Source of the DNA: Seminavis robusta
Lineage: Eukaryota > Bacillariophyta > Bacillariophyceae > Naviculales > Naviculaceae
DNA length: 64,000 bases
Direction: 5' to 3'
Assembly (NCBI GenBank): GCA_903772945.1
Contig: CAICTM010000062.1
Coordinates: forward strand, 1-64,000
The first letter of the stretch is position 1. Every line of letters starts with the position of its first letter. Both the position numbers and the translations under genes were made by a program. Below, in pieces: positions 43,462-53,316 of this stretch. The notes under the pieces are model-generated. The model worked only from the letters and a program-made list of their open reading frames with translations. It did not search any database and was not told the origin of the DNA.

Positions 43462-44624
43462 TCACGTGACATTGGGGACATCTGGAACATGCATGTCGTC
43501 GACGGGAACACTGTCTTCCATGGCACCCTCACATTGATATCCAATGGAGACAGCTTCCGCAATGGTGATTGATCGTTTGATTCTTCCTCCTTCTAGTCGC
43601 CATGCCTTTGTTCGATCGGCAGACCATCTGACTCCCGGATCCATGCGTGTGTTGTTTTCATATCGATATATTTCCAATTCTCCGTCTCGCTTTTGCAGTT
43701 TTCCTTTACCGTGTCGCCTTCCAAAGTTGAAGGTTCCCTCAAAACTGATTCCAGAATTGTAATAATATCTTCCAAAGCCATGAATCTGGTCAGCCTCCCA
43801 GTTACCATAATACATGTCGCCGTTGGCAAAGTAGAATCGTCCTTCTCCTGATCGTTTTCCATTCGCATAAAGCCCTATATACACATCACCATTTTTAAAC
43901 CGTCGAGTCCCACTACCATGCATCACATTGCGTTCCCACGCTCCTACGTATTCTGATCCTGTCAATACAAAGAGTCAGCAACAACAAATAATGTAAGAGG
44001 TGGCTGCCAGTCTTAGCTACCCAATCAAGTTGCTGCTTGCACGGGATATGCGTCGTGATTGGTAGCTTTGAATAAGGGTATTATACCAAGACTTTGTCGC
44101 AAAACAAGCGCCGAGCAACTATTCTTCCAAACCATCTTCACCACCACAAAGCTGGACGTACCGTCTTTGAAGTACAGTGTACCTTGTCCATGCCTCAATC
44201 CGCTGACGAAGGATCCAACATATTTATCCCCGTTGCTCCAAAGCAATTCGCCGGGTCCGTGTCTTTCCCCTTGTTCATTAAAGTCACCAATATACACAGT
44301 TTCACCTGCGGTGGCATTGTTGGGTTGTTGCTGTGCTGCTCTCGGCTGTGGGTTGTCGCCCTCCTCCTTGCCTTCACCTACGGATGCTATTGCTGCAGCC
44401 GCCAGGACTCCAACGTCTGCCGGTTTGGAAGATAAACACTTGAGACATTGACCTCTTTCTACCAAGCCTGGAGTTGTCAGGGGTTTTCGGACCTCGGTCT
44501 TGTTCAGCAGCCCCTTCTTCTTGATCTTGAATAGCTGAGTGCCACAGTTGGGACACTGACCTAACCGATACCGATCATCGCGTATTGATTGTTGCAGATC
44601 GTCGTTTGTAGCTGCTTCTGCCAT
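43462..44624 (-). CDS. MORN-repeat protein with N-terminal zinc ribbon
   Basis: Exons 44624-44162 and 43958-43462, with a 203-bp intron (GTACGTCC...GACAG), give 319 aa. A CPNC...CLKC pair (about residues 24-64) suggests a zinc-ribbon domain. From about 110, at least six MORN repeats follow, e.g. YIGDFNEQGERHGPGELLWS, YVGAWERNVMHGSGTRRF and YYGNWEADQIHGFGRYYY; the third is formed only across the splice (FKDG/SEYVG), which confirms the intron. MORN proteins bind lipids or act as scaffolds at membranes or the cytoskeleton. Exact role unknown. ATG 44624 begins MAEAATNDDL. Confidence 0.9.
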
Positions 44625-45395
44625 TCTTTTTTCTCTTTCGTTCTTACAGAGCTTGAACCGATCCGATAGCACTAAGCTCTCCTAACGCCGTCGTAAAGCT
44701 GATGATGACGAATCCTCCAATCGATGCGAAGACAACGGCAAGAAGATGAAGTCTGCAAGTGTGCGGTATCCTGGCTTTGCTTTGATGAGCCTAGTGAGGC
44801 CAGCGACTGACGGTACCAAAACCGATCCACCTGCAAGTTCAATGAACGCGAAACTCATTCATTCAATGAAGAGAGATGCTGCTTGTTGCGCCTGTTGGTC
44901 CTTTCGTCTTCTTCCTGGTAAAGTTTTGTCGTCGCATCGACCGTCGCGCCCTCGGCCAAAAATGTCCACTGAGTGGAGAGATGACTGTCTGATAGTGGCG
45001 TGAACCCAATCCTTCACTTATTGATCACACCACAAAAGATATAAGTGTTGTAAAAAAAAGAGTATTGGAGGTCACCTCCTCAGTTGCCGATTTTTTGCTG
45101 CCGAGCTATCTGTTCTGGGTGCCGAGTCGAGTGTGGCTCGCTAGCATAGCAAAGAGTCCAGGTTTTGCCAGGAAGATTGCTGGAGTTACTTTAGGTAGGT
45201 AGCTGGGTCAAACCCAATTGCTGAAGTCACAGTCTCGAACTAACTAGCTAGGTAGACGGCCACCATCCCAACGCATATTTGGTCGGCAACAGACGAAATG
45301 AAGAGGTTACATACATTACTACTATTCTACAACACTCATGGGATGACAAGCCAGCGTTTTGTCGCGCTCGTCCTCGAACATAATCCACTGCCGAT
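44625..45395. other. Intergenic between MORN and permease genes
   Basis: No gene is supported. It includes CTAGCTAG-like words (about 45138 and 45243) and one open frame (44746-45003) that has no recognisable motif and weak codon use. Probably the MORN promoter and the permease 3' UTR. Confidence 0.4.
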
Positions 45396-47049
45396 TTAGC
45401 CTTCATAGAGTGCCAGTTCCGTGGCCACACCTGCGATTCCAATAATACAACCAACAGTCATCAATAGCATGACAACTTTCACTTCCACATGTTGACCATC
45501 CAGCGCCATGCTGCCAAGGCCACTGATTGTCTTTTGAAACATTAGTGCCGGGAAGACAAAGCACATCATTACAGCTACAGAGCCTCCTCCCACGCTGTTG
45601 ATGACACCCAAATCCGTTACAAATACTGCTGTGAAGGTGATGAGAGAGAGGAGCGCGACGGTCAATGCATTGAGGAAGAAGTTTGTCTGTCGCTCCACCG
45701 GGATCTTGATGACATCCAACACGGCATCGCGGACTCCAATGAACGCTGTAGACACGTCAGGAAGTGATTGGTTCATTGTGAGCCATGTCAGATACACAAT
45801 CTACAAAGTAGAACCAAAGAGAACATCAAGTTTTGGCTCACCCATTGGATAAATTGTCAAGACACTAATGCCCACTAGGAGGCGGCAAATTGTTGCCACG
45901 GGATCTTTGTGTGAATAATTGTTCAAAATGTACGTGTCACTGTTGGCACCAAAGGTCAGAAAGCCAGCGGAGGCAATGGCGACATAGACCGAAGCCGAAA
46001 GGCCAAAGGCACCACCCACGCATCGTGTGAAGCGGGGGATGCTTCGGTCCTTCAGTTCCATATAGAATCGAGGAGAGTTGTAGTGCATCACCTGAAAGAG
46101 AAAGAGAAGGAAAGATAAGGTCGGGCCCGGTTCGGTCCAAAAGATGTGTTGTCCACTACTGATCCGATGCTATCCAGCCATCTGACTCGGGACTTGAACT
46201 CACATAGGCTTCAAAGATCATGCAAACCAAAGGCATGACTTTCATGCTGAATGGTTCATTGTAGTCTCCAAAAGAAGGGCGCATCTTTGGGGAGAGATCG
46301 TGATAGTAGATGCCGTCGGGGCTGTAGGATCCATCCAAGCAACGGTAAATCATTCCCAGGGCGGTCAGCAGGACACTGGCCGTGCCCAAGATGGAAAAGG
46401 GAGCAAGTGCATCGATATTCTTCATCAAGCAAAGCGGAAGAAGACCGAAAATAGTCACGACCAGGAGGGACTCCACGTGCGTAAACTCAACATTGAGGCT
46501 TGCGGACAAGGAGCGGAATGTCTGAGAGAGAATGGACGAATAGGCCAGCGTCCCTTGAAGAGGATTGAGTCCAATCACAACCACAATCGCAACTGCAAAT
46601 CGATCTCCCATGGTTTTTTCCCAACATTCGCGGATTGTTTTACTCTTTGTAAATTTGCAAACCTTGGCAATGACGATGCAAAAGTACCCAAAGATGGCTG
46701 CTTGTAGCACAATCCAAAAGGATCCGCTGAGCACAGCCCATGGGTTGCTGGCATACATGGCGATACCTCCACTCATGGACAAGACGCCTGCTCCCAAAAG
46801 ATTCTTGGAAATGTTCATGACTTCACTAAAGATCGTAGCCGTGCCGCCATGGTCTTGTTGTCCACCTGCATCGAACTTGACGGACTCGAAGAAGCCATCA
46901 GGAAGGTTTGCAACGCAGCCGACTCCGTCATTTTGGTATGTCGTCGTGAGCAGTTCAGTCTGTTGCGATTCTTCATCGCTGCATACATGCACATCCACAG
47001 CTCCGTAGCTGTTAGATTGCTGCTCGGAAGTTATCATTGTTGAAGCCAT
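45396..47049 (-). CDS. AAAP-family amino-acid transporter (SLC38-like)
   Basis: Exons 47049-46204, 46091-45842 and 45745-45396, introns 112 and 96 bp, give 481 aa. About eleven hydrophobic segments follow an acidic N-terminal tail. Family marks are ISKNLLGAGVLSMSGGIAM in TM1, IRECWEKTMG, and AYVMHYNSPRFYMELKD, built across intron 1. Intron 2 was placed so that TIYPM joins AFIGVRDAV, which fits the family; the first acceptor-like site would shift the frame. It should move neutral amino acids with H+ or Na+ across the plasma or an internal membrane. A broken related gene lies at 27.2-28.05 kb. Confidence 0.9.
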
Positions 47050-48423
47050 TAAGCAATCGTTGGTTAATCTCGCTTGACGTTGAATCTGGGGTTGCAATTT
47101 GTTTGTGAGATGAGAACAACAGTGGATTTCTGGGATTGCAATCTTTCGTTTGTAGAGCTGTACCAGATACACACATCATGAAACCAAGAAAGGGTGCTTC
47201 GGATCCCATTGCATGGTTATTGTTGACTGTACGTACTACATGTAGAGGTAACAGATTGTCTTTCTTGACAAAAAAGGTGGAACAACCTGCAAATTCATTG
47301 CGCCTTGCCACGTGTGGAGACCACGTCAGGAAGCGAACCGAACTGACGAGAAGCACGGATCAGCTTCTTATCTCGGTCCCAGTCAATGGACGAAAAAGGA
47401 CCACAACCATACCGGTAGCAGCAGCACAGCTGTACTGTACTTGCGGAGCGGCCGCATTTGGGTGGGAACAAAACCTTTTACAATTCTGTTTCCCTCCGCT
47501 TTCTGGAGGATCTGCTCCTCGAAAACACTTCCTGGATTCGGCGCCGCGCGGTACGTGTGCTTAATAATGGATTATCCTGCATGAGCTCTGGATCTAAAAT
47601 GGACTCTACTGGCCTCCATGTCTAGGAAGTTCTGGGTGGATCCTTGTAATTCCTTGACCAGAAATTTTCAATCCTGGCTGACGTACCGGTTTGGTGTGAA
47701 GGAAGGATTGCTTGAAGAGTCACATGCTAGCTGGTAGGTACGGTAGAACAAGTAGTAGAGTTTGGTCAGACTAAGTGTTGGTCCAGAAGTGGTTCGTCGT
47801 GTTGTTGGGTTGGGTGTTGCTCGGAACAGATGTGGAACCAGCCAGGTGTTGGTCTTGATGTCGCGTCAGGCTCTTTCTATGGGTCCTCTGTGAAGGTCCA
47901 TGGGCCCTCCTGGATGGTCCAGGTGTTGGCAACGTAATGGAGTGGGGCCAGGTTGATCCGAGGAGCTGCTTCCGTGCCCGTGTGCTACCTGGTACCAGGT
48001 ACTCCCGTAGTGGCATCATGTTCCGGGTTGGGTGTGCTGCGTCGAGCATGATTGAATTCATTCAATCATGAATGTGACGTATCCTCTAATTACCGTAAGT
48101 GACCTAAGTGATTTAAGCATCCCGTCGCTCCGACCCAAAAGACGAGCGCCTTGTCTAAGTACGAAGCGTCCGGATGGTTACTTAGGACGACGCGCACGAG
48201 TGGAAGCTTGTTAGATCGCTTTCCAAGTTGATTGCCTAAGTAATGACGTAGAGGGCGAAGATCTTCGATTGGCCCACATGAGTGCTCACAAAACTGTCTC
48301 ATGTAGCAGAGCCCCCCAATGATCCTTGGAGGTCACTGTTGCTAGCTAGTAGTGCTGGTCTGATGGTTCTGCTGCTTTGCTAGATGCAGAGCAAGCAGTG
48401 AATGAGGCGAAGGATAATTAACA
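47050..48423. other. Long intergenic region before the large disordered proteins
   Basis: No gene can be supported in 1.4 kb. Features seen: a TACCTGGTACCAGGTACT palindrome (about 47986-48003), a 24-bp near-perfect palindrome at 48047-48070, and a minus-strand frame at 48090-48302 (ending in FWVGATGCLNHLGHLR) whose origin I cannot name. GTGTTGGTC and CCAGGTG words recur in 47775-47940. The first ~250 bp (47050-47300) probably contain the permease promoter. Confidence 0.4.
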
Positions 48424-51400
48424 ATGCGGCAAGCAAATTCAAACGATGTTCTCTTCTACTCAGTCAGGCAGCAATATGATGACCTTTCACCGAAGGAGCT
48501 CGCCGTTCTAGAAGCTCGCAGGGCAACAGTATTATCTCTTTCCAGTGATGAACCTGGATCAGATACCCAAACTGAAACTGAGTCTGATTCTTCCGCAACT
48601 CATTCTACAGCAGCGGATGGTACTGGCAATAGTCCTGCAAACTCGTCCGATAAATCTCTGAAGCAATCAAATTCTTGGAAGTCAGGGTTGCGGGTCCTGG
48701 AGCGGCGTCAAAAGGATCGAGGAGTTTCAGACGCATCCCTCGACTTGAGTAATGAATCTCCCCCACAAACGTCCGCACCAACATTCGAAGAAGATGTGTC
48801 CAAGGTATCCGAACTAGGGGACGCAATCAATAAGGTACTTCAAAACATCTCGGATCCTGATCAAATCCTGGGAATTCCCGTGTCCAGTTCGGAAAATACT
48901 GACACTGATCAAGAAGATGATCAAGAAGACGAAGAAGAAGAGCAGCGAGAACGAGAGAAAGAGGCTGATATGGAAGAAGTCGCAAACCTCGAAGTCTCGA
49001 AGCAATTTGCTCGGTTATCTTCCAAGAAGGGCAAAAGCTTTGACATGATTGTTTTCAACGATGTCAACAAGGCAAGAAGTTCCCAACGTGAAGCATCTAT
49101 GACAGGTGGCACCAAGGGTTCTCAAGATGGTGGGGAATCTATCAAAGGTGATAATCGGCGAAATGGTGGCTACACCACTGCAGAAGACTTGAAAAAGAAG
49201 TTTCAAGACGTTCTTGCGGTGGAAAACGAAACGGAGAAGCTAGAGCGGCACAAGAAGGCAAAGCAGGAGGTGGGAGATCAAAAGGAAGCAAGAGAAGAAG
49301 CAAAGGAAGAAGAAAAAGAGAGGGAGAGGGTCCATGAATTGACATCAGAAGTGACAGTCGATCCACCTGGCACAAGGACAATTGAAAGCGTTTTGGACAG
49401 CAACACAGAGCAGCTAGAAGTCGTCTTCACACCGTCTAGCGAAGGCTCTGTGGGTATTAGCAGGCGAAACAAGTGGTCGAAGCGAAAATCCAAGGTCGTT
49501 CGCACAATCACCCGCTATAAAAGCTCTTTCAAGGCTAGGATGGTTAAGAACTCTCACCTCCGTCTTTTCAAGGTCAAGGGCACGACGTGGATAAAGAAGA
49601 GGCTGGGAAGAAAAGAAGCAAAAGAAACCTCCTCGCAACCCCTTCATCAACGTATGCGAGCATCACTGAACGTCAAGATGCCAAAGCTGTCGAAAAAACG
49701 ATTAAAACAAGGATACCGAAAGGTTGCCAACGAGTTGCAGGTAACCGCCAGGAGATCTGTGCGTAGAATACCACAGCTGAACGTGAGCACCATCGCTAGG
49801 AGATCCATTGCTCCGTTCAGCGCCTCCGTCGTCCGAACGGCACGACAATGCAAGATGGGTGCCTCGGGAGTCATCTCTAGTCTTCGTCGTTCTGGAATAG
49901 CTGAAAAGGACGAAGATGTTGAAGATGTATATGCGATCATGCCAGACATAGTGCCACCAGATATTCCGGATATGCAAGGGAGCACGCGAACAGGAGCCGA
50001 CTCCAAACTTCCAAAGGAATCTCAGACTGACGATCTTGTCTATAGCGTAGGCGAGACAGCCAGTCAAGACACAATGGCAGATCAAACACATTCTAGTGGT
50101 CATCGGGAATCTCTAATAATTGCTGACAATGGTGAGATTGAAACGTCTGTCCCAAAGGAAAAAATGACAGAGTCCGACGTCACCGAAAACGCTGCTGCAG
50201 GGATCGACAAAGTGTTGGGCGAGGATGAGAAAGCTTCACCGTCTGGTAATTTGCAGACAAATGACAACGATGGTGTCACGCCGACGATTATCGTGCGTCA
50301 ACACAATTCAGGTGGTGAGGATATCCCCTCTCCAGGAATCAACGACAACCACAACGGCGGCTTCTATACGTTGCATGACGATCCCGACCCCACCGCTGAA
50401 ACAAACGACAACGAGGATGCAGAGGATTTGTCGATGGCAGCACAATCCGAGGAAAAGACTGAAGCAACGCCAATTTCTTCCGCTTCTGTAGAGCGGCCTT
50501 TAGGCGACAAAGATTACGAAGAGCTTGACTTGGACGAAAGCGTGGAGCTGGTGGACTTCGGGGGCAAGCAAAAACGAGCTGGCCAAGATATCAACAGAAG
50601 GCCTCATGGGATGGATTCAAAAGAAAGCGATCGGCGCGAGCCAGCACCCAAGGAGCTAACCAGAACCTCGACTCCCAAGATTGTTGAGCGTTTTGATCAA
50701 GACAAACCAAAACAAAGCACCAGTTCCTCTGAGGAAGGAAATCCTGAAGGTTTCATTGAGATTGTAAAGGGTGACACTCCGGTCGAAGCAACAGCTGGGA
50801 ACAGTGGGGCAACACAAGGACTGGTTGTCCCGCCAGCTAGCAAGAAACTTTCGAAATGGAGAAAGTCCTTGCTGGCAAAGACAGGAAGCAGCCGCGCCAA
50901 CCGACATGTCATCGAAGCTCCACCACTGAGTCGAGACTTCGACGAACCCGCTGCAAACGGCAAACCTAGCGCAAGCGATACGCAGCGCCCACGGCGCGGG
51001 AGCAAACAATTGATGAAGTTGATATCGTCGGACATTCCAGATCCTCCGAATCCGATTTCCGCCAAGAATCTCGTTCAATCTCGATCACGACGCACCCCTC
51101 CAATTCCATATTCCAGAAACGTCCACGAATCTCATGCAGCAAGAATCAAAACAAGCTTTTCAGACAGTGGCATTCTACCGACAAAACGAAACAAAGCAAT
51201 GAGCCATGAAGGGAATAAAATCAGGGAAGATAGTACGCGATTATTGCCTGAGGTCATGCCCCCATCTCCGGCAACCGGTTCCCACAACACAAACAAAGGA
51301 GACAAAAGGCTCTCCTCGTCCATTGTGGCCACAGACGACGCTGGAGTGGAGATGATTGCCAACGGTCAAGACGGAGGTGATGACGCGAATGAGAGAGAAC

Positions 51401-52590
51401 ACGATGAAAGGAACAACGCGACAAAGAAAAAGAGGAGCTCCATCAAAGCAAGGACTATTGGCTTCCTGAAGCCTAAGAAGAGAGTCAGCTATCTCCAAGA
51501 CGAAAGTGGGAACACTGAGAAATTACTAAGAGACGACGTCTCTCCTGTAAGTGACGAAGAGCCAATCGAAGAGCCCACTGAAACGACGCCCCCGATGGAA
51601 GAGCATTCTGCCGCGTCGGCAGGACAGCACTCTGATGATCTTGAATCATTGACGGCAGTCGAAATCAAGTCAATGCAGTCTTCGGATATAGAAGAAACTC
51701 TCCCGGACATGGATGACGACACGCAGATGCCGATGGGCTATCTTTTTGACTTTTCTCGGTTCATTTGCTCTGATTTTCCTGGCCTTTTTTCAGCCCCTAA
51801 TGAAGATCCGGAACTTATGCCTAACTGTTCTGATGCTGATACCCATACCGGTAGTGTCGAAAGCAGGGCCACGTCTACCGCAAATACGACGAGATCATCT
51901 TCTTTTGTGTCCCCTGCGAAGACGAGGCGACCAGGGAAATATCCCATTGTGCTTCTAGATGAAAAAAATGACGACACGACATGCGAGGAATTCAGTCGCG
52001 AAAACGACGACGCTGAATCTGTGCTGAGTTCCCCAGCATTGTTCAACCAGTTCTTTGCATTTCAAGAGTGCCATGGTGTATGTGCTCTAAACCAACCCAA
52101 TGATGCTCGCTTTGATTCGGATTCAGACGGTTCATCCGATGAGAGTTCAGTCGACCTTGGCAAGATTGAGCATGAAGACTACTCGAGCACCTTCTTTGAT
52201 TCTGGATCCAATAGGACCCCCGCCAGGAGGTCTGTAGAATCTGAGGACAACATTCCCAGCAAATGGATCCAGTTCCGAGATAGGCTGGACCCAGTGGACG
52301 AGACAATCCCAGCACCTCCTCCCCCTGAAGCCCCCGAAGAAAAGAAGAAACCGAAGCGTGGGGTGAAGAAAAGATTGCTCAGTCTGGTTAAACGGCAGAA
52401 AAAGGCAGAAAAGGTGAATGCCAGGAATCAAGATGACGAAAACCCCATCTCCGGCTCTGGGAGACACGTACCTAGCTTTGTATCGATGCTATCCGACGAC
52501 CCATCGACTGGCACCGGTACAAGGTCAAACAACAGTGATGTGTTCTCAGGGGTGACCTCGAATGCTTCCCCATTATCATCCCAAAAGTGA
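48424..52590 (+). CDS. Giant low-complexity, intrinsically disordered protein (1388 aa)
   Basis: A single uninterrupted exon. It has no recognised domain, signal peptide or TM segment. Composition alternates between acidic Ser/Asp/Glu-rich tracts (e.g. LSSDEPGSDTQTETESDSS) and dense Lys/Arg patches (KWSKRKSKVV, KKKRSSIKARTIGFLKPKKR near 1005, and KKKPKRGVKKRLLSLVKRQK near 1305), with a short PPPPPEAPEE stretch before the last patch. Basic central region about 345-480. Such a profile suits a scaffold, nuclear or mineral-associated protein, but none can be shown. Its neighbour at 53317 has the same design, so they may be tandem paralogues. ATG 48424 is the first in frame. Confidence 0.8.
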   Translation: MRQANSNDVLFYSVRQQYDDLSPKELAVLEARRATVLSLSSDEPGSDTQTETESDSSATHSTAADGTGNSPANSSDKSLKQSNSWKSGLRVLERRQKDRGVSDASLDLSNESPPQTSAPTFEEDVSKVSELGDAINKVLQNISDPDQILGIPVSSSENTDTDQEDDQEDEEEEQREREKEADMEEVANLEVSKQFARLSSKKGKSFDMIVFNDVNKARSSQREASMTGGTKGSQDGGESIKGDNRRNGGYTTAEDLKKKFQDVLAVENETEKLERHKKAKQEVGDQKEAREEAKEEEKERERVHELTSEVTVDPPGTRTIESVLDSNTEQLEVVFTPSSEGSVGISRRNKWSKRKSKVVRTITRYKSSFKARMVKNSHLRLFKVKGTTWIKKRLGRKEAKETSSQPLHQRMRASLNVKMPKLSKKRLKQGYRKVANELQVTARRSVRRIPQLNVSTIARRSIAPFSASVVRTARQCKMGASGVISSLRRSGIAEKDEDVEDVYAIMPDIVPPDIPDMQGSTRTGADSKLPKESQTDDLVYSVGETASQDTMADQTHSSGHRESLIIADNGEIETSVPKEKMTESDVTENAAAGIDKVLGEDEKASPSGNLQTNDNDGVTPTIIVRQHNSGGEDIPSPGINDNHNGGFYTLHDDPDPTAETNDNEDAEDLSMAAQSEEKTEATPISSASVERPLGDKDYEELDLDESVELVDFGGKQKRAGQDINRRPHGMDSKESDRREPAPKELTRTSTPKIVERFDQDKPKQSTSSSEEGNPEGFIEIVKGDTPVEATAGNSGATQGLVVPPASKKLSKWRKSLLAKTGSSRANRHVIEAPPLSRDFDEPAANGKPSASDTQRPRRGSKQLMKLISSDIPDPPNPISAKNLVQSRSRRTPPIPYSRNVHESHAARIKTSFSDSGILPTKRNKAMSHEGNKIREDSTRLLPEVMPPSPATGSHNTNKGDKRLSSSIVATDDAGVEMIANGQDGGDDANEREHDERNNATKKKRSSIKARTIGFLKPKKRVSYLQDESGNTEKLLRDDVSPVSDEEPIEEPTETTPPMEEHSAASAGQHSDDLESLTAVEIKSMQSSDIEETLPDMDDDTQMPMGYLFDFSRFICSDFPGLFSAPNEDPELMPNCSDADTHTGSVESRATSTANTTRSSSFVSPAKTRRPGKYPIVLLDEKNDDTTCEEFSRENDDAESVLSSPALFNQFFAFQECHGVCALNQPNDARFDSDSDGSSDESSVDLGKIEHEDYSSTFFDSGSNRTPARRSVESEDNIPSKWIQFRDRLDPVDETIPAPPPPEAPEEKKKPKRGVKKRLLSLVKRQKKAEKVNARNQDDENPISGSGRHVPSFVSMLSDDPSTGTGTRSNNSDVFSGVTSNASPLSSQK

Positions 52591-53316
52591 GCTCTAAGGA
52601 ATGTTTGTAACGTTATCTTCTCTGCTCTACTAGCTAGCTACTAGCTAGCTACTAGCTAGTATGCTCCGGTACTGTGGGGCAGGTTGAGTCCAGGTATTTA
52701 GGTGTAGTATCGACGGTTTCAACCAGCTTCCCCGTAGAGTGGTGGGGCTAGCTACTAGCTAGCCACGAGCAGGTTGGCAATCCAGATGTTCAGGTCGGAA
52801 ATGGTGTGGAGGTGGGCCTTATGCGTCCTGGATCCGGAGTCTGGAGTGGCCATCGGGGTGGTGGTTTTGGTTCATGGTGGGCAACGTGCTGTGGTCTGCG
52901 TCTGTATGATACGGTACATGTACGCTGTATGCATACCGGTACCGTACGGTGGAACTTCTACCGGTACAGCCGGATTGATTAGTGGTTAGGATAGGGCACG
53001 GGGTATTGTACAGTACCGGTACGTAAGAACGAAAGGCAGCGCGCCATCACTGCTCTAAGTACTATAATTGTCCTTTAGTCGCGTTTTGCTGTTTCTTTTG
53101 GACCTTTCGATACTCACATTTTCGCCCATTCAGCGATCTTTCATGAATCTAACAGTTGCGGAAGATCATGGAACTTGCAATCGAAGCAGAACTACAGATC
53201 GTACAGTAGTTGAACAGGCAGGATTTGTTAGAAGGACCTGATCATTCTAAAGAGTAAATGATTGGAATTGATCTGACGCTTGCAGCGATTAGTTAGGTTC
53301 AACCCATTCTGGGAAC
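52591..53316. other. Intergenic between the two disordered-protein genes
   Basis: CTAGCTAGCTACTAGCTAG runs (about 52630-52660 and 52748-52760), several ACCGGTACCGTACGG-type micropalindromes (52935-53020) and a T-rich stretch. No gene is supported; it is probably the 3' UTR of the first and promoter of the second gene. Confidence 0.4.

Noticed and set aside
44059-44451. Plus-strand frame over the MORN gene
   Set aside because: It overlaps the first exon and intron of the MORN gene in antisense and lacks motifs.
44746-45003. 85-codon frame between MORN and permease genes
   Set aside because: No motif, no splice context, and composition like neighbouring non-coding DNA.
47136-47564. 142-codon plus-strand frame upstream of the permease gene
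   Set aside because: It overlaps the likely permease promoter and leader and shows no recognisable domain.
48090-48302. 70-codon minus frame ending in FWVGATGCLNHLGHLR
   Set aside because: It reads somewhat like protein, but I know no family and it has no neighbouring exon; kept as unassigned.
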